A program made the translations under genes and the position numbers. Positions 52,783 through 60,457 of a stretch of 64,000 bases of DNA are shown here, in pieces (positions within the stretch are counted from its first letter, which is position 1; each line of letters opens with the position of its first letter). The notes beneath the pieces are model-generated. The model ran no database searches and was not told the origin of the DNA. It saw only the letters and a program-made list of their open reading frames with translations. The DNA is from Rhizobium sp. Root1203 (GTDB taxonomy: Bacteria; Pseudomonadota; Alphaproteobacteria; Rhizobiales; Rhizobiaceae): positions 27,324 to 91,323 of the forward strand of contig NZ_LMCW01000034.1 in NCBI RefSeq assembly GCF_001424945.1, read 5' to 3'.

Positions 52783-54294
52783 CTATTCGGAGGCAAGACT
52801 TGCCACACCCACGATCCCCGCGTGACGGCCTAGCTTGGCGGCGACGAGGACGGGTGTCAGTCGGGCGTCGATGCCTTCAAGGCACTGACGCATCCGTTCG
52901 AGATAGCCGGCCGCAAGGCCGATGCCGCCGCCAATGACGATCTGCTTCGGATCGATCATCATCTGGATGTCGCGGCAAAGCGTTGCAGCACGGAACGCAG
53001 ATTGCGAAACGATCGCTGTGGCCCATGCCTCGCCCTGGTTCGCTTGATCGAAGACTTCGGCAGCGGTCGCCTCATGTCCAGCCTTCCGGGCTTCCGCGGC
53101 GATCCAGCGGCCCGATGTCTGGTCCTCCAGAGGGGATTGACCCGCGGACGGGCCACGGATCAGGCCGAAATGGCCGGCGAGCCCTGCAAGCGGGCGACCA
53201 TTGACCACAATGCCGCCGCCGATCCCCGTGGAGATTGTGAGGAACACCAGATCGCCGCCATCGCCTGCGCCGTACCTGTATTCTCCCCAGGCAGCCGCCT
53301 GTGCATCGTTGATCGCAAAGACCGGCTTGTCGAAAGCCGCGGTCGCCCTTTCGACGAGCGGATAAGCATCTGGAATGCCGAGCGTCGCGGGATTGAGTGC
53401 CGACCAGAGGCCATCCTGAACAAAGCCCGTCACCGCAATGCCGACACGAGAATAACGATCGGCCCATGGGCGAACTGCGTCGGCGATCAGGGCAAGCCAT
53501 GTATCGGGACCGGTCTCCCGCACGGTCGGCACAGTGATCTCTTCGAGCACGTCGCGGCCCCTGACAAGCGCCGCCATCGTCTTCGTGCCGCCGATATCGA
53601 CCGCAAGCACCGTTTGCAGGCCGAAGGCACCGTAGGCTTCGGCGATGGCATCGCGAAACCAGGAGGTCACATGTTCCGTACGGGTGATCGCCGAGCCGAT
53701 GACGACTGCAAAGGCGCCGGCCCTGACGGCGGCGGCGGCCTGTTCCGTGGTGCGGATGCGGCCCTCAGCGATCACGTAGGGCGTCAGTGCCTGCATCGCA
53801 GATATCAAGGCGACATCCGGATCGACCGGCTCAGGTCCTCCGACATATCCGGAAAGCGTGGTCCCGACGAAGTCGGCTCCGGCCGCCAATGCATTGCGTG
53901 CATCATCGATGCTCGAGCAGTCGGCCATCGTCAGCTTGCCCTTGGCCTTGACGGCCTTCACCAGCTCCTCGATGGAAGCAGGGCGAACGCGATCCGTGGC
54001 ATCAAAAGCAACGACATCGGCACCCGCGTCGGCCAAGGCTTCCGCATCGGCAATGAACGGTGTGATGCGCACGGGACTGTCGTCGAGATCGCGCTTGACG
54101 ATGCCGATGATCGGTACGCTCACGAACGGGCGGACCGCCTTCACATAGCCTATGGATTCGATCCGCAATGCCTTTGCCCCGGCATCGACGGCGGCTCGGG
54201 CAAATCCGATGACGAATTCCGCCGTATCAGTCGGCCCCTCGGGAACCGGCTGGCATGAAACGATAAGGCGGTTCTTGATGTCGTCGCGCTGCAA
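52783..54294 (-). CDS. nanEK: Fused N-acetylmannosamine-6-phosphate epimerase / N-acetylmannosamine kinase
   Basis: A fusion of about 503 residues. The N-terminal part (to about residue 220) is a NanE TIM barrel (KNRLIVSCQPVPEGP, ALRIESIGYVKAVR, PIIGIVKRDL, MADCSSIDDARNALAAGADFVGTTLSGY, VIAEGRI). The C-terminal part is a ROK kinase of the NanK type (VLAVDIGGTKTMAALV, NDAQAAAWGEYRYGAG, TISTGIGGGIVVNG). Together they convert ManNAc to ManNAc-6-P and then GlcNAc-6-P. The likely start is TTG 54294, with GGAG eight bases upstream; a GTG at 54303 is also in frame. First gene of the operon; a GntR-type palindrome sits just upstream. The kinase lacks the Cys-rich zinc loop of typical bacterial NanK. 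Confidence 0.92.
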   Translation of the reverse strand: MQRDDIKNRLIVSCQPVPEGPTDTAEFVIGFARAAVDAGAKALRIESIGYVKAVRPFVSVPIIGIVKRDLDDSPVRITPFIADAEALADAGADVVAFDATDRVRPASIEELVKAVKAKGKLTMADCSSIDDARNALAAGADFVGTTLSGYVGGPEPVDPDVALISAMQALTPYVIAEGRIRTTEQAAAAVRAGAFAVVIGSAITRTEHVTSWFRDAIAEAYGAFGLQTVLAVDIGGTKTMAALVRGRDVLEEITVPTVRETGPDTWLALIADAVRPWADRYSRVGIAVTGFVQDGLWSALNPATLGIPDAYPLVERATAAFDKPVFAINDAQAAAWGEYRYGAGDGGDLVFLTISTGIGGGIVVNGRPLAGLAGHFGLIRGPSAGQSPLEDQTSGRWIAAEARKAGHEATAAEVFDQANQGEAWATAIVSQSAFRAATLCRDIQMMIDPKQIVIGGGIGLAAGYLERMRQCLEGIDARLTPVLVAAKLGRHAGIVGVASLASE

Positions 54295-54331
54295 TGGTGG
54301 CACTCCATTTCAGCTTCACGATAAATGGAAA

Positions 54332-54361
54332 ATACCAGATTACAACCAGTTTATAACTGGT
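54332..54361. promoter_or_regulatory. GntR operator upstream of nanEK
   Basis: ACCAGTTTATAACTGGT at 54345-54361 is a perfect palindrome. A further half-site ATACCAG lies at 54332-54338, making ATACCAG...CTGGTAT overall. Between nanEK and the GntR gene (its last bases touch the GntR stop region). The half-site ACTGGTAT recurs upstream of the GntR gene at 55170-55177. Confidence 0.75.
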
Positions 54362-54362
54362 A

Positions 54363-55106
54363 TCATCGCTGCAACTCGAATACGAAGTCGTATACATCTC
54401 CCTTGTAACGGGTCTCGCAGTATTCCACGATCTGGCCGTCGCCAAGAAAGCATCGGCGCTCCGTCGTCAGCAACGGCGCCCCGGGCTCACAATGGAGATG
54501 CTGCCCATCCTCCGCCGAGGCTGCGCGCGATCGCATGCGCTGGATAGCTCGCTGCGGCAGAAAGCCTCGACCGTCCAACGCTTCGTAAAGCGAATTCTTG
54601 ACCATATCGGGCGACGGCAGGAAACGAACAGGTACGGCTGAGATCTCAATGGCAATTGGCGCACCGTCAGCCGTGCGGATACGTTTCATGCGCAGGACAC
54701 CGCTGTTGCCGGAAACGCCGAGAGCCATCATTTCGGTGGGCGACGGGCGGACTATCTGCTTGGAAAGCCATACACATCCCGGAACGAGCCCACGCGCGAG
54801 GAGGTCTTCAGAAAAGCTGGTAAGCGTGGCGAGCGACTTCTCGACGCGTGATCCGATTTCTGTTTTGAAGCCCTGGCGGCGATGGAGGAAACCCTCTTCC
54901 TCGAGCAGCGCGAATGCTTTGCGCACCGTCACCCTGGAAACAGAGAGCGTCTCGGCCAGCACGCGTTCACCAGGCAGGACAGCACCGGCCTTGACAGCAT
55001 TCGACAGGATTGCCGCTTCGATTGCCGTCTTCAACCGCTTGTAGAGCGGCAGACCGGATCCTGTCCCTCCCAACTCCTTGCCGATCAAATCAATCAGCTC
55101 GCCCAT
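54363..55106 (-). CDS. GntR family regulator (HutC/UTRA type)
   Basis: A 247-residue regulator. N-terminal winged helix LPGERVLAETLSVSRVTVRKAFALLEEEGFLHRRQG, then a UTRA ligand-binding domain (SFSEDLLARGLVPG, MKRIRTADGAPIAIEISAVPV, VEYCETRYKGDVYDFVFELQR). HutC-type proteins bind amino-sugar phosphates such as GlcNAc-6-P in NagR/YvoA. Being upstream of nanEK with palindromic sites on both sides, it is the probable local repressor of ManNAc use. Confidence 0.92.
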   Translation of the reverse strand: MGELIDLIGKELGGTGSGLPLYKRLKTAIEAAILSNAVKAGAVLPGERVLAETLSVSRVTVRKAFALLEEEGFLHRRQGFKTEIGSRVEKSLATLTSFSEDLLARGLVPGCVWLSKQIVRPSPTEMMALGVSGNSGVLRMKRIRTADGAPIAIEISAVPVRFLPSPDMVKNSLYEALDGRGFLPQRAIQRMRSRAASAEDGQHLHCEPGAPLLTTERRCFLGDGQIVEYCETRYKGDVYDFVFELQR

Positions 55107-55650
55107 TGCATGCCTCTCCTATGCTGACTTGCGGCCTAGCCTATTTTCTGCCAATCTGCCTGGACTTGTACTGGTATTATCGGCAAACGGCAAACTGTCT
55201 CTTCGCCAGCTGGATTTCCGGCCGGTCATCCTGATAAACCGCCAACTGGATGAAAGCGCAAATTTGGCCCAGTGTCGTGGGGATGGGTTTCAACATAGGT
55301 CGCCAACCGATCTCCCCCGGCATCCAGGCCCTTGGTCACGACCACCCACCGGCAAGAGATCGATCATCAGACCATTCAGGACATCGATGACCCATCCTAT
55401 TCCAGGGCGGCTGCCGAAATCGGAACTCCTCAATCGATAACGCCGTTACAAGGCTGGAACTGGGCTTGTCGAGCTTCGGATGCGTGCCACCGGCGCGATC
55501 CATTTCCGCCAGGACGGCGCGGTCGAGCGGCGTACCGACCAAAAGAACGCCATGACCGCTATCCGTTGCCGGCACACCAAACGAAGTGCCCGCAACACCC
55601 GCAGCGAATGACTATTTCCTCGACGATCCCAATCCTTCGGCTATCTATAA
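55107..55650. other. Interval between gntR and the nanM remnant
   Basis: No supported gene. It holds the gntR promoter region. On the minus strand a short open frame (55336-55575, GHGVLLVGTPLDRAVLAEM at its N-terminal side) has some coding character but no recognised family. It may be debris of a gene lost together with nanM. Confidence 0.3.
55170..55177. promoter_or_regulatory. Half-site ACTGGTAT upstream of gntR
   Basis: Same octamer as the right arm of the nanEK operator, 64 bases before the gntR start. Suggests autoregulation; the left arm is not conserved. Confidence 0.4.
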
Positions 55651-56291
55651 AGGGGGAGGCAGAACGGGACTCGTAGCAGCAACATTGCCGCCATCGACGT
55701 TGATCACTGCGCTCGTGCATATCAATGGAACACAAGGGTCTTGTCGTACAAACCTGCGGACAATCAGTGGTCGGCCCTAGGGGACAACCCTTTCCTGCCC
55801 AACTGTGATTCAGCCATCGCAAAAAAGGATGACAATTTCGCGGTTGTCAGCGGCGAGATCAAGCCGGGCCTTCGAACGCCTGACGTGAAGTCACTTTGAG
55901 ATAGACCAGGCGCGGGCAACCTGGGCACGCCTTGCCGACACCATCGGCGCACACCCGCCAGGAAGGGGTTTCAGGAGCATTCGCCGGGCAGATCGGTGAA
56001 ACCTTGCTGGTTGCCGGCGGCGCCAATTTTGTCGGCGCCCAGGCGAATGCGGCTGCGGGAAAGTGGTTCGCTCATGAGGGGCTGCAAAAAAAGTGGCGCG
56101 ATGAAATTTACGCGCTGAGAGAAGGACACTGGGATGAAATCGGTCGACTGCCGACTGGCATTGCCTATGGAGCGGCATTTGAGCTGCCGACGGGACTTCT
56201 GATCGTTGGCAGTGAAGATAGCTCTGGCAAGGCACGGGCCGACGTATTCCAGCTCAGCTTGATGGTGCAAACGGTCGCTCTCGAAGACTGA
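55651..56291 (+). pseudogene. nanM: Broken sialic acid mutarotase (NanM/YjhT-like, Kelch)
   Basis: Three frames in succession carry the C-terminal half of a NanM-type Kelch protein. Frame 1 has YQWNTRVLSYKPADNQWS and later VVSGEIKPGLRTPDVKS, ending in TGA at 55897. Frame 2 has FEIDQARATWARLADT. Frame 3 (55932 on) has QEGVSGAFAGQIGETLLVAGG, AHEGLQKKWRDEIYAL, GRLPTGIAYGAAFEL and GLLIVGSEDSSGKARADV. Sequence order and motifs match E. coli NanM as I know it. The N-terminal half and signal peptide are missing and two frame changes are needed, so no active N-acetylneuraminate epimerase is made. It lies next to nanEK, pointing to a formerly fuller sialic acid pathway. Confidence 0.72.
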
Positions 56292-56347
56292 GAACGGAAA
56301 GGGCGGCGGCGTGGAGTAGCCGGTCGAACTGCTTTGATGCGCAATAG

Positions 56348-56764
56348 TTACGTCCCTAGGCGCTGAAGCAGCTCTATCAGTTCGGGTGCCATCTCGCGGA
56401 TTTCCCTGAGATGGATCGAACTCAGCCTGACGAGGACCGCTTCTGCCTGGGCCGTCAGCTCCAACGTCTGCCTCCTCTTGTCCAGCGGATCGGTCCGTCG
56501 CTCGATCAGGCCCGCGGCGTTCAGTCGTCCGACGAGTTCGGTGGCACTGTGCGGCGCTATCATGAGACGATCGGCAAGTGCGCCTATCGTCATCGGCCCG
56601 GGACCGGGATGTCCCTTGACGGCGAGGAGCGCCTGATGCTGCTGTGTCGGAAGTCCTTCATTCTGGGCAGCGGATGTACTGAAGTCCATGAACCGTCGCA
56701 GCGTGAATCGCAGGTTTGCCAGGGTCTCATAGTCGCTCTGGCTCAATGGGTTCTTTTCTACCAT
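56348..56764 (-). CDS. MarR family transcriptional regulator
   Basis: A 138-residue winged-helix regulator: LRRFMDFSTSAAQNEGLPTQQHQALLAVKG, then PMTIGALADRLMIAPHSATELVGRLNAAGLIERRTDPLDKRRQTLELT with the DxRxxxLxLT wing pattern. Paralogous to the broken gene directly upstream (56828-57244). Target unknown. The intact copy may now serve the palindrome ahead of the clc gene. Confidence 0.9.
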   Translation of the reverse strand: MVEKNPLSQSDYETLANLRFTLRRFMDFSTSAAQNEGLPTQQHQALLAVKGHPGPGPMTIGALADRLMIAPHSATELVGRLNAAGLIERRTDPLDKRRQTLELTAQAEAVLVRLSSIHLREIREMAPELIELLQRLGT

Positions 56765-56827
56765 TCGGGAAGAAACTCACTCAATTTTTGGCTTCCGCGG
56801 AGAGGCCGATCTTCGGGACTTCTGCAA

Positions 56828-57244
56828 CTACGCCATCCAGGCGATCTTCTCCAGCTTTTGTCTGTCCCGAAGCATTCTAAGCGCCTGCATGAGTTCCGGA
56901 GCCATTTCCCGTATCTCATGCAGATGGGCACCGCTCAATTTCTCGAGAATCTCGTTCGCCTTGTGGCTTCCGGAGGCGTTCCTTTCGACCAACCCGGTTT
57001 GCGCCAATCGGTTGACCAGCGCTGTCGCGGAGAAGCCGATCCGCCAACATCCCAATCGTCATGCGCTTCATCGCCGGCAACCCTTTGATTGCAAGTAGCG
57101 CCTGATGTGTTGCTGGAGCGTTATGCCGAGCCTCTGCACCTCGATCGTGCTGAATTCCGTGAACTTGCGGAGCGCAAATCGCAAGTTGGCGAGGGCTTCG
57201 TAGTCGCCTGCGGAGAGGGTCTCGGTCTCCTCTTTCATCGTCAT
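56828..57244 (-). pseudogene. Frameshifted MarR family regulator
   Basis: A MarR gene closely similar to 56348-56764 but broken twice. It begins at 57244 with GAGGAG upstream (MTMKEETETLSAGDYEALANLRFALRKF, LGITLQQH). A shift follows at CAACACATCAGG. The next frame gives QALLAIKGLPAMKRMTIGMLADRL. A second shift lies near GATCGGCTTCTCC, after which SATALVNRLAQTGLVER and HLHEIREMAPELMQALRML follow. The wing segment is also shortened (NASGSHKANE). Not functional as written. Confidence 0.8.
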
Positions 57245-57271
57245 GGAAAGCTCCTCAGGAACGTTGTTGAT

Positions 57272-57292
57272 TTATATCGTTATACGATATAA
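57272..57292. promoter_or_regulatory. Perfect 21-bp palindrome, probable MarR operator
   Basis: TTATATCGT (57272-57280) and its exact reverse complement ACGATATAA (57284-57292) flank TAT. It lies between the divergent broken marR and the clc gene, the usual position of MarR operators, and is far more AT-rich than its surroundings. Confidence 0.75.
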
Positions 57293-57334
57293 TTGGATTG
57301 CGATCCTGCCATTTCAATCCAGACGGAGCGAGAA

Positions 57335-59149
57335 TTGAACAAGCCTTCGATCGAGCGGAGATATCCGCAGCACGACTTCACCGGCGGCCTCGCCCGCAGG
57401 GAAGCCGGCGACTTCACGACAGACAAGCGCGTGCTGCTTCTGATGGGAATGGCGGCGATCGTCGGCACCGGCGGCGCGCTGGCCGCCTGGATTTTAGTCA
57501 GCCTCATCTCGCTGGTGACAAATGTCGTGTGGTTCGGAAATGTCAGTATCGAACCTTCATCGCTGGCCAACGCGCCGAGATCCGTCTGGATGGTCGCAAT
57601 CCCGGCCATTGGTGGACTGGTCATCGGACTTATGGCGCGCTTCGGTTCGGAGAAGATCCGCGGACACGGGATTCCGGAGGCTATTGAGGCGATCCTGATC
57701 GGCGGCAGCCGGATGTCGCCGAAGGTCGCATTGCTGAAGCCGTTATCGTCGGCAATCTCGATCGGGACAGGCGGACCTTTCGGGGCAGAGGGTCCGATTA
57801 TCATGACCGGCGGCGCAATCGGTTCACTTTTCGCGCAATTTTTCCACATGAGTTCCGCGGAGCGCAAAACTCTTCTGGTTGCTGGCGCTGCCGCCGGAAT
57901 GACGGCGATATTCGGAACCCCCATTGCGGCGGTGATGCTCGCCGTCGAACTGCTGCTATTCGAATGGAAGCCACGCAGCTTTATCCCTGTCGCAGTTGCC
58001 GCCGCGGTTTCCATATGCTGGCGACCATTCCTCTTTGGCGACGGGCTTCTCTTCCCCACGAGCTTTCACGTTCATCTGTCGTGGTGGGGGATCCTTCTTT
58101 GTGCTTTGATGGGCATCGTCTCAGGTCTTCAGTCCGGACTGCTGACGACGTTGCTCTATAAGATCGAGGACGCGTTCGAACAGCTTCCCATCCATTGGAT
58201 GTGGTGGCCGGCGCTCGGCGGCATCGTTGTCGGGCTAGGAGGACTGATCGAACCGCGGGCACTCGGCGTCGGATACGACATAATCTCGGACCTGCTCGGC
58301 AATCACATCGTCGCCAAGGCTGTGGTCGCAGTTCTCCTCGTCAAGGCAGGCATCTGGCTTGTTGCGCTGTCGTCGGGAACATCCGGCGGCGTGTTGGCGC
58401 CGCTACTCATTCTGGGCGGGGCACTTGGCTGGCTGGTCGGCCTCGTATTTCCTGGCGAACCGGGATTCTGGGCGCTGCTTGGCATGGCTGCGATGATGGG
58501 CGGCACGATGCGCGCACCCCTCACCGGCACCTTCTTCGCGTTCGAGGTTACCGGCGATTCAAGCACCCTAGTACCCTTGCTCGCTGCGACAGTCGCGGCG
58601 TACGCCGTCACGGTCCTTCTTCTTCGGCGCTCCATTCTTACCGAAAAAATCGCACGCCGCGGCCAGCACATCACCCGCGAATACGGCGTCGATCCGTTCG
58701 AACTCACGCGCGCGGGCGAAATCATGATCGAGGCGGTCGATACGCTGGCGTCGTCGATGACGGTTGCCGAAACCTGCGCCTTCTTCACCGGGCAGTCGAA
58801 AACTCATCGTCTTTACCCTGTAGTCGAGGACGACGGCAGGTTGTCAGGGGTCGTCTCCCGCGGCGACGTGCTCCGCTGGCAAGGCGACAGGGAACTGGCC
58901 GGCCAGAGTTTGGGGGAACGGGTATCCGATGCGTCGATCCCGGTTGGCCACCCCGGCGATACAGTCGGCTATATCGCCGATCTGATGCTCTCTGCCGACA
59001 CCGGCCGGATCCCGATTGTCGATCCTGCGTCCGGCAAGCTGGTGGGGCTGATCGCCCGCAAGGATCTGTTGCGGTTGAGAAGCTCATTCAGGTCAACAGA
59101 GACGGACCGCCGTCCGTTCCTTGGAACTCGCCCTGCCGAGGCCAGATAG
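57335..59149 (+). CDS. ClC-family chloride channel/antiporter with CBS domains
   Basis: A 604-residue membrane protein. The start is TTG 57335, with GGAG eight bases upstream. Family motifs are GHGIPEAIEA (first ClC signature, His in place of the usual Ser), GAEGPIIMTGGAIGS (with the gating Glu) and GTSGGVLAPLLILGGALG (third signature). A C-terminal pair of CBS domains covers about 460-590 (VVEDDGRLSGVVSRGDVLRW, VDPASGKLVGLIARKDLLRL). It exchanges chloride for protons or conducts chloride and may aid acid or osmotic tolerance. Control by a MarR regulator at the upstream palindrome is likely. Confidence 0.92.
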   Translation: MNKPSIERRYPQHDFTGGLARREAGDFTTDKRVLLLMGMAAIVGTGGALAAWILVSLISLVTNVVWFGNVSIEPSSLANAPRSVWMVAIPAIGGLVIGLMARFGSEKIRGHGIPEAIEAILIGGSRMSPKVALLKPLSSAISIGTGGPFGAEGPIIMTGGAIGSLFAQFFHMSSAERKTLLVAGAAAGMTAIFGTPIAAVMLAVELLLFEWKPRSFIPVAVAAAVSICWRPFLFGDGLLFPTSFHVHLSWWGILLCALMGIVSGLQSGLLTTLLYKIEDAFEQLPIHWMWWPALGGIVVGLGGLIEPRALGVGYDIISDLLGNHIVAKAVVAVLLVKAGIWLVALSSGTSGGVLAPLLILGGALGWLVGLVFPGEPGFWALLGMAAMMGGTMRAPLTGTFFAFEVTGDSSTLVPLLAATVAAYAVTVLLLRRSILTEKIARRGQHITREYGVDPFELTRAGEIMIEAVDTLASSMTVAETCAFFTGQSKTHRLYPVVEDDGRLSGVVSRGDVLRWQGDRELAGQSLGERVSDASIPVGHPGDTVGYIADLMLSADTGRIPIVDPASGKLVGLIARKDLLRLRSSFRSTETDRRPFLGTRPAEAR

Positions 59150-59203
59150 GTGCCACTCACGCTAAGGCGCGACAGGCCATCATGTCGGGAGGCCCATCCG
59201 CCG

Positions 59204-60103
59204 TCAGAGACGACTGGTCTTTCCGCTCGCCGCTTCTCGTTTCTGCGCCCGTTGGAAGATCGGCACAAGATCTCCTGAAATCAGGGGATCCGGTGCGGCC
59301 ACCCAACGGTCGGACGAAAAATACGCCCTGGTCCGTGTCTGCGGGCCTGACGTCGCCGCAAGAACCAGCATGAAATTGAAGCTGTTTTCGCCGGCGGCTT
59401 GGCGCGTGAAGCTGAAATATGCGCCAAAGCGTTCGTATTCGACGTCGCGGAGGCTTCGGACCGAGACGAGTGTATCCTGGAAATCGCTCCAGCGCGCCTG
59501 GTCAACCAGGGTCTCGAAGATCCGCATGAGCGCGGGATCGAGGCGCCCCTCGCCATCTGTGCTGGGTCCGTTGATCTTGCCTCGAACCTCAAGGATATCG
59601 CCCCTCGCATTTCCTCGGATTTTGAGGAAGATCGAACTGAGGGGACGCGCCTCGTCCTGTGTGTAGATGCGCTGAAAATAGCATTCATGGCTGGTGCTGC
59701 GCATCGATGGGGCACGCCATTCCGTCATTTCGATGCCGGCCTCCCGGAGAGCCTTGCACATGTTCGGCCCCGTGACCCGCCAAATGCGCAAAAACTGACC
59801 TGCCAATTCAAACTTCGGAGCTTCGATGAGGCGGCGCGGTATCGAGAGTTCCGGCGTTGGAGAAGCAGGAGGCAACCCAGATGGCCGGACGGGAAGGCGA
59901 GATGTTCGGGCCTGTTCACTGGCGAACTGGTGTTCGAAGTGTCCGATGAGTTTTCGAAGATGGTCCATATCGTTTGAAAGCAGGGTGGTCCCCACAGCAA
60001 TTGACAGAGACAAAGACAACACTATCCAGAGGACACCGCGAGAACTTCGCCCCAGTCGCGGCGTCTTCGCAAGCTTTTCGGTAGTCTCACCCACCAAATC
60101 CAT
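59204..60103 (-). CDS. Membrane-anchored protein of unknown function
   Basis: A 299-residue protein. ATG 60103 is used; a GTG one codon earlier is possible. One hydrophobic segment (GVLWIVLSLSLSIAVGTTLL, residues about 23-42) anchors it, with the rest probably periplasmic. After a proline-rich linker there is a folded domain with two Cys (NMCKALREAGIEMTEW and HECYFQRIY) and conserved-looking FLKIRGNARGDILEVRGKING and YERFGAYFSFTRQ. It resembles rhizobial hypothetical proteins; I think of DUF6030 but cannot confirm it. Convergent with the clc gene. Confidence 0.65.
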   Translation of the reverse strand: MDLVGETTEKLAKTPRLGRSSRGVLWIVLSLSLSIAVGTTLLSNDMDHLRKLIGHFEHQFASEQARTSRLPVRPSGLPPASPTPELSIPRRLIEAPKFELAGQFLRIWRVTGPNMCKALREAGIEMTEWRAPSMRSTSHECYFQRIYTQDEARPLSSIFLKIRGNARGDILEVRGKINGPSTDGEGRLDPALMRIFETLVDQARWSDFQDTLVSVRSLRDVEYERFGAYFSFTRQAAGENSFNFMLVLAATSGPQTRTRAYFSSDRWVAAPDPLISGDLVPIFQRAQKREAASGKTSRL

Positions 60104-60106
60104 CAC

Positions 60107-60457
60107 CTTCGTGGCTTGATGCGAAGTTCACACTGCGACGAATAATGCTTCAATGGCTGCAGATAAGCAATCTGTTCACGAAACCGGCAGATTATGACTA
60201 TGACGGCGCCAACATTTTCTGGTGCTATGTCCCCCGCGATTTTGTAACCACGATATCTGTGCTTGGCAGCCTGCGCTTCTTGCAACTTGACGATGTCTCC
60301 TGTGACGGGAGTTTTGATTATCGAAGGTGAAGGTCTGATGCGACTGGCTCTGATGGGGAGATGACAGTGGCCGGGCGGTAATCCTATATTGCCGCAGCCC
60401 GAGCTGTGGTTCCGCATAGGGCTATCGTGACGAGCGGAGCAATCAGGAAGGACATTT
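60107..60457. other. Gene-free interval upstream of adenine deaminase
   Basis: No supported gene. It must hold the ade promoter and the promoter for the divergent membrane protein. No purine-riboswitch-like structure was recognised by eye. Confidence 0.35.

Noticed and set aside
53002..54258. Long plus-strand frame opposite nanEK (418 residues)
   Set aside because: Antisense to a gene with unambiguous NanE and NanK motifs; composition is Arg/Asp/Gly-rich as expected for shadow frames.
60107..60457. Purine riboswitch ahead of ade
   Set aside because: No aptamer-like core or terminator was seen by eye; would need a covariance-model search.
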